Shown here: positions 34,129 through 43,262 of the stretch, one piece after another
How positions within the stretch are numbered: the first letter of the stretch is position 1
How the letters are laid out: each line of letters starts with the position of its first letter
NCBI RefSeq assembly: GCF_042788235.1
Contig: NZ_JBHZOL010000075.1
Location: forward strand, 1 to 64,000
Direction of reading: 5' to 3'
DNA length: 64,000 bases
Origin: Sphaerothrix epifaneia
GTDB lineage: Bacteria > Cyanobacteriota > Cyanobacteriia > Phormidesmidales > Phormidesmidaceae
Translations under genes and position numbers: made by a program
Notes under the pieces: generated by a model
Database searches by the model: none
Seen by the model: the letters and a program-made list of their open reading frames with translations, nothing else
Told to the model about the DNA's origin: nothing

Positions 34129-35463
34129 CTAACCCACTAGCAAATCTTCTTCGGGATAATGAATTGAGCTAGGACTGGGATCGCCCAACAAAGCCGCCAT
34201 CGCCAACAAAACCCCCACCCGTCCTACATACATGGTGACGATTAAAAACAGCTTGGCCGCAGCCGAAAGATCGGCGGTAATTCCGGTTGAAAGCCCTACG
34301 GTGGCAAACGCTGACACCACCTCAAACAAAATATCAATAAACGAAAAGCCAGAGTCAGTGATTGAAATTAACGTAGTCACAGCAATCACGGTAAAGGCCG
34401 AGCCGACGACCACGCTAATAGCCTTCAACACGCGAGAAGGCGGAATTTCCCGCTGATAGCAAATTACCTGCTCTTTACCCTGGAGTACCGCCCGCGTACA
34501 AACAAACAAAATTCGAGCTGTTGTGGTTTTAATCCCCCCCCCGGTACTACCGGGGCTAGCACCAATAAACATCAGCGCAATAATGATAAAGAGGGAAACG
34601 CTTTCCATCGCGCCAATATCAATGCTGTTAAACCCCGCCGTACGGGTGACAACTGACTGAAACCAGGCCGCAATCAGTTTATCCCCAAGGCTGAGCGAAC
34701 GCAGCGTATCGGGGTTGTCAAATTCGGTAAAGAACAGCGCCACTGTCCCCAAAATCAGCAAAACGACCGTTGTACTGGTCACAATTTTGAAATGCAGCGA
34801 GAAAACGATTCGCTCTCGACCGCCGCGCCAGCGATCGCGCAGCCAGGTAAACGCTTCCATAATTACGCGGTAGCCAATTCCCCCCAAAATCACCAGCCCG
34901 GTCACCACCCCATTGGCCAGCGGCGATTGGGCATAGCCAACCAAACTATCGGCAAATAAGCTAAACCCAGCATTGTTAAAAGCACTGATACTATGAAAAA
35001 CCGCAAGCCACAGCCCAAAGCCCTGGTCATAGTCTGCTAAAAAGACGGGCATTAACAGCAAAGCCCCCGTAATCTCAAACACCAGGGTCATTGAAATAAT
35101 AGAAACAATCAGCGATCGCGCCCCTGATAGCTCGGTTTTATCCATTGACTGCTGAATGGCCAAGCGATCGCGCAGGCCCAAACGTCGCCCCAGCAGCAAC
35201 AGCAAAAAGGTAGTTGCAGTCATGTATCCCAGCCCCCCCACCTGAATCAGCAACAGCACAATGGCTTGCCCCAGGGGCGAAAAGTAACTACCCGTATCGA
35301 CGACAATCAAACCCGTCACACAAACAGCTGAGGTTGAGGTAAAAAGAGCCACCAGCGGGCTATTCCACTCACCGCTGCTGGTAGAAAAGGGCAGCAGCAA
35401 CAGCAAAGTACCAATGGCAATCAGCGCCAAAAAACCCGAACAAATCGTTCTAGAGACGGTCAT
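34129..35463 (-). CDS. ktrB: Ktr/Trk-type potassium translocating subunit KtrB
   Basis: Sodium-coupled potassium uptake protein of the SKT superfamily; 444 residues with four M1-P-M2 repeats. The filter glycines are visible in TSTSAVCVTGL, SAFNNAGFSL, GASPGSTGGGIKTTTAR and SAFATVGLSTGI. The N terminus opens directly with a membrane helix (GFLALIAIGTLLLLLPF). It normally works with a cytosolic RCK ring (KtrA); no ktrA follows, but the next gene carries an RCK domain. Cyanobacteria use Ktr for osmotic adaptation (family knowledge). The promoter region is shared with the divergent methyltransferase. Confidence 0.92.
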   Translation of the reverse strand: MTVSRTICSGFLALIAIGTLLLLLPFSTSSGEWNSPLVALFTSTSAVCVTGLIVVDTGSYFSPLGQAIVLLLIQVGGLGYMTATTFLLLLLGRRLGLRDRLAIQQSMDKTELSGARSLIVSIISMTLVFEITGALLLMPVFLADYDQGFGLWLAVFHSISAFNNAGFSLFADSLVGYAQSPLANGVVTGLVILGGIGYRVIMEAFTWLRDRWRGGRERIVFSLHFKIVTSTTVVLLILGTVALFFTEFDNPDTLRSLSLGDKLIAAWFQSVVTRTAGFNSIDIGAMESVSLFIIIALMFIGASPGSTGGGIKTTTARILFVCTRAVLQGKEQVICYQREIPPSRVLKAISVVVGSAFTVIAVTTLISITDSGFSFIDILFEVVSAFATVGLSTGITADLSAAAKLFLIVTMYVGRVGVLLAMAALLGDPSPSSIHYPEEDLLVG

Positions 35464-35566
35464 CTCAATGATCGTAAGAAAGGAAAATAAAGTTTATGAT
35501 TGTCGCGTTTATACAATCCTTAGACAACCATCTTTTCATGGATTCTGATTTCATCGGGGTCAATCG

Positions 35567-36463
35567 GTGTCAATTTCGCCAACTTCCCATCCAAATGCCA
35601 TGACTTCTAGCCTCTACCAGCAAATTCAGCAGTTTTACGACACCTCTTCCCTGCTTTGGGAGCAGGTTTGGGGAGAACACATGCATCATGGCTATTACGG
35701 AGCCACAGGCCGCCAGCGCAAAGAGCGCCGTCAAGCCCAAATTGAGCTAATAGATCGCCTCTTAGCCTGGGGACAGGTTAGCCAAGCCAGCCACATTTTA
35801 GACGTAGGTTGCGGGATTGGCGGTAGCACGCTGTATCTGGCCGAAAAATTTAAAGCCGCCGCTATTGGCATCACCCTTAGCCCTGTGCAAGCAGAGCGAG
35901 CAACAGCCCGAGCGATCGCTGCTAAACTGGCCGACTCGGCTCAACTGCCCCACGCCGCCTTTCAAGTGGTAGATGCTCTCAATACCCCTTTTGAAGACAA
36001 CCAGTTTGACCTGATCTGGTCAATGGAAAGCGGCGAACACATGCCCGATAAACGCCAGTTTTTGCAAGAGTGTTTTCAGCTTTTGCAACCCGGAGGGACG
36101 TTTTTGATGGCAACTTGGTGTCATCGCCCCACCGACTCGCTAGCAGGCCCACTAACCGCCACCGAGCAAAAACATTTAGAAGACATCTATCAGGTGTACT
36201 GCTTGCCCTACGTGATTTCGTTGCCCGAATACGAAGCGATCGCCCAGGGAATTGGCTTTCAAAATATCACAACGGCTGATTGGTCAACCGCAGTTGCGCC
36301 CTTCTGGGATGAAGTCATGTTTTCAGCCCTCAATCTAGAAGCGGTCAGTGGTCTGATCCAGGCCGGATGGCCCGCCATTCAAGGGGCATTTGCCCTGCGG
36401 CTGATGAGTCAAGGCTACCAAAAAGGGCTGCTGCGCTACGGTCTATTGTGCGCCACCAAGTAA
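35567..36463 (+). CDS. SAM-dependent methyltransferase, gamma-tocopherol methyltransferase type
   Basis: About 287-298 residues with the class I methyltransferase motifs ILDVGCGIGGSTLYLAEKF and, later, FDLIWSMESGEHMPDKRQF. The N-terminal LYQQIQQFYDTSSLLWEQVWGEHMHHGYY is characteristic of tocopherol and related methyltransferases, for example VTE4-type enzymes making alpha-tocopherol. No signal peptide. Either GTG at 35567 (GGGG upstream) or ATG at 35600 could be the start; homology begins at the latter. It ends at a dyad shared with ilvN. Other small-molecule methyltransferases of the same subfamily cannot be excluded. Confidence 0.85.
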   Translation: MSISPTSHPNAMTSSLYQQIQQFYDTSSLLWEQVWGEHMHHGYYGATGRQRKERRQAQIELIDRLLAWGQVSQASHILDVGCGIGGSTLYLAEKFKAAAIGITLSPVQAERATARAIAAKLADSAQLPHAAFQVVDALNTPFEDNQFDLIWSMESGEHMPDKRQFLQECFQLLQPGGTFLMATWCHRPTDSLAGPLTATEQKHLEDIYQVYCLPYVISLPEYEAIAQGIGFQNITTADWSTAVAPFWDEVMFSALNLEAVSGLIQAGWPAIQGAFALRLMSQGYQKGLLRYGLLCATK

Positions 36464-36471
36464 GCCTCCAA

Positions 36472-36501
36472 CCTGAGTCGGGAGTTGCCCCCTGACTCAG
36501 G
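36472..36501. terminator. Bidirectional hairpin between methyltransferase and ilvN
   Basis: CCTGAGTC (36472-36479) pairs with GACTCAGG (36494-36501), overlapping the ilvN stop. Symmetric placement between convergent genes suggests a shared terminator; there is no strong T-tract on either strand. Confidence 0.5.
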
Positions 36502-37024
36502 CGGTACCCAGCTTGCTTTCCAATGACTTTAAATACTCAGTGTTAACCCCAGACTCACGCGTCAGCGCGATTTTACCCGTGCGGGCAATCTCCCGAATGC
36601 CAAAGCGGGTTAGCACCTGCACAATGGCAACCAGCTTACCCGGATCACCCACCACTTCTAGCGTTAAAGACTCTTCGGAAACATCCACCACCCTGGCTCT
36701 AAAGATTTGAGCCAACCCCACCACTTCAGAACGGGTGACACTATTGGCATTCACTTTAAGCAACATTAATTCGCGCTCAACGCAGGGAACTTCTGTAACA
36801 TCCTGAACTTTCAGCACGTTGATCAGCTTATAAAGTTGCTTGGTGAGCTGTTCAATCGCCCGATCGTCTCCAGGCACCACCATCGTAATGCGGGAGATGC
36901 CGACCTGTTCTGCTGGCCCCACCGCTAAACTTTCGATGTTAAACCCCCGACGGGCAAACAAACCCGCAATTCGGGTTAGAACACCCGCTTCATCTTCAAC
37001 TAAAACAGAGAGTGTGTGCTTCAT
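36497..37024 (-). CDS. ilvN: Acetolactate synthase small (regulatory) subunit
   Basis: Regulatory subunit of acetohydroxyacid synthase, conferring valine feedback on branched-chain amino-acid synthesis. At 175 residues it has an N-terminal ACT domain (HTLSVLVEDEAGVLTRIAGL, RRGFNIESLAVGP) and the C-terminal ALS_ss domain (LMLLKVNANSVTRSEV, GIREIARTGKIALTRE). The catalytic subunit gene is not adjacent, common in cyanobacteria. Called ilvH in some genomes. Confidence 0.96.
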   Translation of the reverse strand: MKHTLSVLVEDEAGVLTRIAGLFARRGFNIESLAVGPAEQVGISRITMVVPGDDRAIEQLTKQLYKLINVLKVQDVTEVPCVERELMLLKVNANSVTRSEVVGLAQIFRARVVDVSEESLTLEVVGDPGKLVAIVQVLTRFGIREIARTGKIALTRESGVNTEYLKSLESKLGTA

Positions 37025-37247
37025 GGCTCAGCAAATGTGAGACGGGCAGTATGATTAAAGCCTGACCCTTCAGCCTGCTTTAAGCTGCAAGCCCCAAAGT
37101 AGCCAGATTTTTGATTTTAACTCGCCAGAGCGCTCTTGTTAACTCTAGAACGGGCATCTTGCTCATGGACTGCGGCAAAGCAGACTGTTATTTTAAGGGC
37201 AAATCATTGCCATCACGCCTCTCTGCCCAAAAACGCTCAACGTACCC

Positions 37248-40200
37248 ATGACTGTGACGCGCCTTTCGACTCCGCTGTTCTCTAAGCAAAGATTGCTTAA
37301 AATTGTCAATCTGCGCTCAGGAGAAGGTCACCGCACGCTGCTGATGTTTGCCTTTTATACCGCGACCTCAATGGGGATTTTGTGGTTGGAGGTGAGTTCA
37401 GCGGCGCTCTTTTTGGGGCAGTATGGCGCTCAGTCTTTGCCGTTGATTTATATTTTTAGCGCGGTGGTCGGCTTCGGCCTCAGCTTTATTTATGCTTGGC
37501 TGCAGCGTTTGTTGCCGCTGCGCTGGGTGATTGTTTTGATTGCTTTGCTCATGGCGCTGCCGCTGCCGCTGTTTTGGCTGGGTATGGCGCTGCCCGCGCT
37601 GGCGGCTATTACCGTTTTTGTTATGCGGCTTTGGGTAGAAGCGATTTACAGCCTCAATGATCTCAACGTAGCGGTAACGGCCAATCAGCTATTCAACATC
37701 CGCGAGATTAAACGCTCTTATCCGATTATCAGTAGTGGCAACCTGGTAGCTGACGTTCTCAGCGGCTTTTCGATTTACCTGCTACTGCGGCTGCTGGGGC
37801 TAAAAAATGTGATTGTGCTGGCCTGCTTGATGATGCTGGTGGGGGGCGGCATTTTGATCTACATCAGCGATCGCTACGAACATGCTTTTCCAGAATCGCT
37901 CAAGCGAACCGAAGACAACGCTTCTAACCACTCTACCCGGCGGCTAAGAGGCTCAACGCGGCAGTATGTGATTTTGCTGTTTAGCTTTTTTGCCTTGGGG
38001 CAAGCGGTGATGTATCTGGTTGAGTTTCAGTATTTGCTACAGCTAGACGCGACTTTAGATGCCCAGGCGATCGCTACCTTTTTAGGCATCTTTAGCGGCA
38101 TTTTGGGCTTGATGGAGCTTTTGACCCAGTGGTTTACCTCCAGCCGTTTGATTGAACGAGCCGGGGTCTTTACCGTGACGATGCTACTGCCGCTGGTGAT
38201 CTTAACCCTGGGCAGCCTTTCACTGGTGCTGAGCTGGCCGACGCTGCTAGGTTCATCTAGCCTTTTGGTGGGGCTGGTGGTGCTTAAGTTTATGGATGAG
38301 TGGTTGCGCTATACCCTAGTTGCCAGCACCCGCCCTATTCTGTTTCAGCCGATTCCTGATAGCAGTCGCGGGCGGCTACAGTCGTTTATCGGGGGGATTG
38401 CTGAACCGCTGTCGATGGGCAGTACCGGGGTGGGGATTTTATTGACCATCTGGTTTTGTAACCAACTGGGTCGCAGCAGCGTTTCTTTTCAAAGTCGGGT
38501 CTTTTTGCTAGAGGTGCTGATTGCAGCCGCTATCTGGCTGGGAGCCATTTTTTTGTTGCGATCGCGCTATCTCAATTTGCTGGTGCTCAGTGCCGAGCGC
38601 GGGCTGCTAAGCTTTTCTGATGCTAACCTGCGGGTGTTAAAACGAGCCTTTATTGAGCAGCTAGAACAGCCGGGGCGCGAAGCCGACAAGCGCTCTTGTG
38701 TTGAACTGTTGAGCTATATCGACCCCAGCGGCGTCGGAGACGTATTAGCCCCCTTGCTGCCGGGGTTGTCGGCCAGTTTGCAAAAGCAAAGCCTAGAAGC
38801 CATGCTGGAATATCCCAGCTTAGATTGCTTGCCACCTGTGCGATCGCTCACTGAGTCAACGCCTCCCCCGGAGGTGTTAGCGCTGGCGCTGCGCTACATC
38901 TGGATTGCCGAAGCCGACCCGGATATCAATGCCCTCAAGCGTTACCTCAACCCCGAAACTGACCCCGTCGTGCGCGGAACCGCCGCCTCGCTGATGTTAC
39001 GCCGTGGCAACCCCCGCCAAAAAGCAGAAGCCACCAATGCTCTGCGGCAAATGCTGGCTCACCCGCGAGAACGAGAACGGGTGATGGGGTGTCGGGCGTT
39101 AGGAGAAGCGGATTATATGCAGGCTTTGCGGCTCTATATTCCTAACTTGCTGCAAGATGAGTCGTTACGAGTCCGACGGGCTTTGCTAGAAGCGATCGCC
39201 GCTACCCGCCTAGAAGAATACTATCCTTCGCTGCTAAAGGGGCTTTCTTATAAATCGACGCGAGATGCTGCCGTCAATGCGCTGGTGCGCTTGGGTAACG
39301 AGGCGCTGCCGATGCTCCGACGGCTAGCAGAAGACTATCACCAAGCTGAAGCCCTGCGGAATCAGGCTTGGCAGGTCATTGGCCAAATTGGCACGATTGA
39401 AGCGCTCGATTTATTAGTTTCGCGGTTGCAGACGGCTTGGGGCGATACCCGCCGAACCATTTTGCGCATTTTGCTGCGGCTTTCGCAAGAAACCGGACTG
39501 AAGCGATCCAAAGGCATTGACGTCGCCTTAGATCGGCTGGGTCGCCCTGGCATTGAGCGCTTACTCAACCAAGAACTCACGTTTATGGGGCAAATCTATG
39601 CCGGACTGATCGATATCTCGGCTGATGAGGTCACCGGGCGAGAAGCTGATTTGTTTCGCAATGCGCTGCGCGATATGCTGGTCGATTCGCGTGAGCGGCT
39701 GTTTATGCTGATGCGCTTTCTCTATCCCTCTGGCACCATTCAAGCCGCCCAGGTCAGTTTGCAAGGGTCGCCTGCCAGCCGCGCCAGAGGCTTAGAAATT
39801 TTAGACAATACGCTGGATATTCCCAGCAAGCGGGCAGTTCTGAGCGTTCTTGACCATCGACCTGATGCCGAAAAACTGCTGAGTCTGGCTAATCTGGCTC
39901 CACATCAGCCAATGTCCGCCAGTAGTCGCCTCCGCTATTTAATGGATCTGCGCCACTTTTTGTCAGATTGGGCTTTTGCCTGCTGTTTTCATTTGGCTCG
40001 CCAGCAGCAGTGGAGTTTGATGACGGCGCAAACGGTAGCTGGGTTGCGCCATCCAACCGGGTTTATCCGAGAAGCGGTTTTGGCTTATTTGCAGTTGGCG
40101 TCGCCTCGCGTTTTGGCGGAGGTATTGCCGCAAATGCAGGCAGACACCAATCCGCTGGTGGCGGCTCAGGTGAAACAGCTCATGTTTGAGTTAGGGCTAT

Positions 40201-40274
40201 CTGGCGATCGCCTGGGCTTGTCTCAGACGGAGGCTGCACCCGGTTCGCTCAATTTAGGGTCTTTGCCGACTTGA
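37248..40274 (+). CDS. NTT/MFS-like membrane transporter fused to HEAT repeats
   Basis: 1008-residue two-part protein. Residues about 25-445 are a 12-helix transporter-like domain (RTLLMFAFYTATSMGILWLE, LNVAVTANQLFNIREIKRSY) resembling the ATP/ADP translocase (NTT/TlcA) and MFS folds. Residues about 470-970 are soluble alpha-helical HEAT-like repeats (VRGTAASLMLRRGNPRQKAE; MGCRALGEADYMQALRLYIP; LRVRRALLEAIAATRLEEYY). NTT proteins exchange nucleotides in intracellular bacteria and plastids; free-living cyanobacteria have no obvious use for that, so substrate and role are unknown. The HEAT part would lie in the cytoplasm as a scaffold. It appears monocistronic. Confidence 0.85.
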   Translation: MTVTRLSTPLFSKQRLLKIVNLRSGEGHRTLLMFAFYTATSMGILWLEVSSAALFLGQYGAQSLPLIYIFSAVVGFGLSFIYAWLQRLLPLRWVIVLIALLMALPLPLFWLGMALPALAAITVFVMRLWVEAIYSLNDLNVAVTANQLFNIREIKRSYPIISSGNLVADVLSGFSIYLLLRLLGLKNVIVLACLMMLVGGGILIYISDRYEHAFPESLKRTEDNASNHSTRRLRGSTRQYVILLFSFFALGQAVMYLVEFQYLLQLDATLDAQAIATFLGIFSGILGLMELLTQWFTSSRLIERAGVFTVTMLLPLVILTLGSLSLVLSWPTLLGSSSLLVGLVVLKFMDEWLRYTLVASTRPILFQPIPDSSRGRLQSFIGGIAEPLSMGSTGVGILLTIWFCNQLGRSSVSFQSRVFLLEVLIAAAIWLGAIFLLRSRYLNLLVLSAERGLLSFSDANLRVLKRAFIEQLEQPGREADKRSCVELLSYIDPSGVGDVLAPLLPGLSASLQKQSLEAMLEYPSLDCLPPVRSLTESTPPPEVLALALRYIWIAEADPDINALKRYLNPETDPVVRGTAASLMLRRGNPRQKAEATNALRQMLAHPRERERVMGCRALGEADYMQALRLYIPNLLQDESLRVRRALLEAIAATRLEEYYPSLLKGLSYKSTRDAAVNALVRLGNEALPMLRRLAEDYHQAEALRNQAWQVIGQIGTIEALDLLVSRLQTAWGDTRRTILRILLRLSQETGLKRSKGIDVALDRLGRPGIERLLNQELTFMGQIYAGLIDISADEVTGREADLFRNALRDMLVDSRERLFMLMRFLYPSGTIQAAQVSLQGSPASRARGLEILDNTLDIPSKRAVLSVLDHRPDAEKLLSLANLAPHQPMSASSRLRYLMDLRHFLSDWAFACCFHLARQQQWSLMTAQTVAGLRHPTGFIREAVLAYLQLASPRVLAEVLPQMQADTNPLVAAQVKQLMFELGLSGDRLGLSQTEAAPGSLNLGSLPT

Positions 40275-40350
40275 CCCGCCCGCTATGCCCAAACCCAGGA
40301 AGCAAGGCGGGTCAAAAAAGCGCCAATCGCTGGGGGCAAAGCGATCGCGG

Positions 40351-40584
40351 CTACAGCCAGAGGTAACGCGTCAAAACCGCCATAACTTCGCCGGGGCGTC
40401 CGGTGGGACAGGGCTTGCTCCAGTCGTTTGGCTCCGAGTGGCCGCGCTTGTGCAGGTTTTTGATTTCTGCTAAAACGGCATCGTCAGAGCCAAGCAGCAT
40501 GTGCCGGATAGATTCGCGGTGGTGGGGTTGTTCAGCCGCCGCCAGGGTAATCGGCTCGGCAGGGCGATCGCTGGGTTGAAACAT
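40351..40584 (-). CDS. Small conserved cyanobacterial protein (77 aa)
   Basis: Soluble 77-residue protein with an AAAGGAAA ribosome site 7 nt before the ATG. The core RESIRHMLLGSDDAVLAEIKNLHKRGH and the ending GRPGEVMAVLTRYLWL resemble a family of short cyanobacterial proteins of unknown function with the pattern HLLIGS...LH..GY...W...GE.M.VLTR. It is convergent with the HEAT-fusion gene. No cofactor motif. Confidence 0.78.
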   Translation of the reverse strand: MFQPSDRPAEPITLAAAEQPHHRESIRHMLLGSDDAVLAEIKNLHKRGHSEPNDWSKPCPTGRPGEVMAVLTRYLWL

Positions 40585-40739
40585 AGCGTTTTTTCCTTTT
40601 GGGTAGTACTGAGCTTGCGGAAGTCAGAAATGAGCAAGACTGACAGGTGAAGTAGGCGCACTGTGTTTACTCTTCCTTTCGTTGCTTCCCTGAAGATGTC
40701 CGGCAAGCCAGCAGCCAAAATTGGCAAAAGAGGTTGCTT

Positions 40740-40846
40740 AGTTAAAGGCAAAAAGCAAAGGGCAAAAGGCAGTTAAAGGCAAAAGGCAAAAAGCAAAGGG
40801 CAGAAGGCAGAATTGCTAGGTTTTCTGTCGGCGGTGTGCTTTATCT
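40740..40846 (-). repeat. R2 copy with internal tandem repeat
   Basis: Units GTTAAAGGCAAAAAGCAAAG (31 bp from 40741) and a 38-bp version from 40772 are built from AGGCAAA/AGGCAGA heptamer-like subunits. The rest, to 40846, matches R2 (TTTTCTGTCGGCGG on the plus strand). The heptamers resemble STRR sequences known in cyanobacteria. Confidence 0.6.
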
Positions 40847-40868
40847 CCTTTGGCGTTAAAAACAGCTA

Positions 40869-40971
40869 ATACCGATTCTTCAAAAGAAAGGTACAGATGA
40901 GACTGACGAAACGTATGCAGAGCCAAGACTGTTCAATTCAAAATCGAAAATCCAAAATCGAGAATTGATAT
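40869..40971 (-). repeat. 103-bp MITE-like element, copy B
   Basis: Inverted relative to copies A and C. The plus strand begins ATACCGATTCTTCAAAAGAA and ends CGAGAATTGATAT. It differs from copy C at only a few positions and has the same end points. Confidence 0.88.
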
Positions 40972-41075
40972 AACCCCCCCTACCTTCTCAATCTGAAAAT
41001 CTTAAGCTGCCATTCATGATCAATCGGTAGCATGAGAAAATTTCAGGCATATCCGGTCAATCTGCGGCAACCACC

Positions 41076-42071
41076 ATGAAATTACGTCAATGGGCGATCG
41101 CCCTTCTCCTCACCCTCGCCACCCTCGCTGGCATCCTCAGTTTGCCACCTCGAACCCCCGCCCAAACCTCCGCTAGCCTTACCCTCGCAGATGCAGGGCT
41201 AAGCTTAGCCAAGCTAGGAGACGGCGTTTACGGCCTCATTGCCAGCACCGATTTTCCGACCAGCGATCCGAACGCCGCCATTTGCAATGGTGGCATCGTC
41301 ATTGGCTCAGATGGCGTTTTAGTGGTCGATCCTTTTCAAACAGAAGCTCTGGCCAATCTGATGTTTGCAACCGTAGCCAGCCTTACCGATCAGCCGATTC
41401 GCTACGTTGTTAACAGCCACTACCACTTCGACCATTCGGGGGGTAACGCTGCTGCTGCTGCGATGGATTACCCCATTTTAGGACGCGGCCCCATTCGCGA
41501 GTTCATGCTAACCCGCAACCTGGAGATGGATCCAAACGCCACCGCCCCCAACTTGGTTGTCAACGGCCCTACCGAAATTTGGCTCGGCGATCGCCAAGTG
41601 CAGTTCACCGAATTTGACGGCCATTCAGGCGGCACTGATTTGATTGTTTACGTCCCCGATGTAGACGTGCTGATGACGGGCGATTTGTTGTTTTATCAGC
41701 GTATTCCTTACCTAGGAGATAGCAACCTGCGGGTGTTGCAATCGACGTTAGCGCAGCTCGCCACCGAGTACACCACCGCTAGAATTTTGCCCGGACACGG
41801 CCCCGTCACCGATCGCAGTGGGCTAGACACCTTTAGAGGCTACCTCGACGATCTAGAAGCCTTCGCCCTCAGTTGGGAAACTCAAGAACTGTCTCAAGCA
41901 GCGGCGATCGCCCAAACCCCCCTGCCTGAGCAATATGCCAACTATCTCTTTCAAGCCTTATTCCCCAGCAACCTCGAAGTTGCCTACCAGCAGCTTACCC
42001 TGGGGTACAACGACGCAGCCGCGATCAAACAGTACTTTCAGGCGCAAGCTCCAGCCCTAAAAGCGCTATAG
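41076..42071 (+). CDS. Exported MBL-fold metallo-hydrolase
   Basis: 331-residue metallo-beta-lactamase-fold hydrolase with an N-terminal signal peptide (about 1-30, WAIALLLTLATLAGILSL, likely cut near PAQT). The zinc motif HYHFDH is at about 114-119 (NSHYHFDHSGGN), followed by His near 184 (GHSGGTD), Asp near 200 (MTGDLLF) and His near 242 (ILPGHGPVTD), so the binuclear site looks complete. Similar periplasmic proteins are often annotated as beta-lactamase-like or quinoprotein-associated hydrolases; the substrate cannot be deduced. Its stop overlaps the convergent EAL gene by 6 bp. Confidence 0.9.
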   Translation: MKLRQWAIALLLTLATLAGILSLPPRTPAQTSASLTLADAGLSLAKLGDGVYGLIASTDFPTSDPNAAICNGGIVIGSDGVLVVDPFQTEALANLMFATVASLTDQPIRYVVNSHYHFDHSGGNAAAAAMDYPILGRGPIREFMLTRNLEMDPNATAPNLVVNGPTEIWLGDRQVQFTEFDGHSGGTDLIVYVPDVDVLMTGDLLFYQRIPYLGDSNLRVLQSTLAQLATEYTTARILPGHGPVTDRSGLDTFRGYLDDLEAFALSWETQELSQAAAIAQTPLPEQYANYLFQALFPSNLEVAYQQLTLGYNDAAAIKQYFQAQAPALKAL

Positions 42072-43262
42072 GGCTGCGCGTGCATAATTCAACAGCTCAG
42101 CAAAACTGTCGGCTGACAGCGGCTTACTAAACAAATAGCCCTGCCCTACCAAACAACCTTGATGTTTTAGGTAGGTGGCTTCTTCTGGCGTCTCAATCCC
42201 TTCGGCTACCATCTTAAGATCTAGGCTGGTAGCCAGTTGGGTAATCGCGGTAACGATGGCCTGATTGCTAGGGCACTGATGAATAGAGCGCACAAAGCAG
42301 CGATCGATTTTGAGTGAGCTAAACGTCAGGTTTTGCAAATACCGCAGTGAAGAATAGCCCGCGCCAAAATCGTCTACTGCTGTATGAACCCCCATTTCTC
42401 TAAGCTGGTGCAGAATTTGAATGGTTTGATCATTGCCCTCTAGCAGTAGGCTTTCAGTCACCTCAATTTCTAGCGATTCTGGACTCAGCCGCGTATCCTT
42501 GAGAATTTTGGCAATGCGCTGAGTAAAGTTGGGCTGCTGCAACTGCACCACAGACAAATTAATCGCCACCCTTGGCAGGTTTGACCAGCGCCTCGCCTGG
42601 GTACAGGCTGTATAAATGACCCAGTCGCCTAAAGGCACAATCAGCCCGGTGGCCTCGGCTGCGGGAATAAAATCGGCAGGCGAAATCCAAGAACCATCTA
42701 TTTGCGGCCAGCGAATCAGCGCTTCCGCACCAATGATAGATCCGGTGTGCAAATCAAACTGAGGTTGGTAGAACAGCTCAAACTCTTGCTGGTCTAAAGC
42801 GCGGCAGAGTCGGGCAATCAGGTTAGGGTGGCGGCTGGCAGATGACGCTTCAGCCTGCGGTACCCGTACGAGGGTTTGCTGTTCTTGGCGATGCTTGGCT
42901 AAGGCAACTGATAGGGTGGTGCGCAGGTCGGCAACGCGTGGCGGTTTGTTGAGATAACCATAAGGGCTGGTTTCGGCGGCAACGCGCAGCGTTTCTTCGT
43001 CTGAAAAGGCAGTGAGATACACCACCGGAATGCGCTGATCTTTGAGCATAGCGGCGACATCAGTCCCCCGCAAGCCGCCGCGCAGTTCAATATCCATCAA
43101 TACTAAATCGGGTTTTTCTTGCGCGATGATTTCGATCGCTTCTGTGGCCGTATCGGCGATCGCCACAATTTCATAACTCATCTGCTCTAAAATTTCTGCC
43201 AAGTCATAAGCGGCAATTAGCTCATCTTCAACCACCAATATGCGAGCAGAAGACGTCTTCAT
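42066..43262 (-). CDS. Response regulator with EAL cyclic-di-GMP phosphodiesterase output
   Basis: A receiver domain (about 1-125; VVEDELIAAYDL, acceptor Asp in LVLMDIELRGG, Lys in LNKPP) is followed by an EAL domain (about 150-395). The EAL metal and catalytic residues appear intact: EALIRW, INLSVVQL, EIEVTESLLL, DDFGAGYSSL, LKIDRCFV, VAEGIET. So it probably hydrolyses cyclic di-GMP on phosphorylation. ATG at 43262 overlaps the stop of the upstream kinase (ATGA), so the two are translationally coupled and a cognate pair is very likely. An 11-codon longer frame is rejected for that reason. Confidence 0.93.
   Translation of the reverse strand: MKTSSARILVVEDELIAAYDLAEILEQMSYEIVAIADTATEAIEIIAQEKPDLVLMDIELRGGLRGTDVAAMLKDQRIPVVYLTAFSDEETLRVAAETSPYGYLNKPPRVADLRTTLSVALAKHRQEQQTLVRVPQAEASSASRHPNLIARLCRALDQQEFELFYQPQFDLHTGSIIGAEALIRWPQIDGSWISPADFIPAAEATGLIVPLGDWVIYTACTQARRWSNLPRVAINLSVVQLQQPNFTQRIAKILKDTRLSPESLEIEVTESLLLEGNDQTIQILHQLREMGVHTAVDDFGAGYSSLRYLQNLTFSSLKIDRCFVRSIHQCPSNQAIVTAITQLATSLDLKMVAEGIETPEEATYLKHQGCLVGQGYLFSKPLSADSFAELLNYARAAL

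Larger units (their letters stand above)
40585..41075. other. 491-bp repeat-filled intergenic region
   Basis: No gene. Contains the tandem repeat at 40741-40809, an R2 copy to about 40846 and MITE-like copy B at 40869-40971. The promoter of the metallo-hydrolase is expected in the last 100 bp. Confidence 0.7.
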
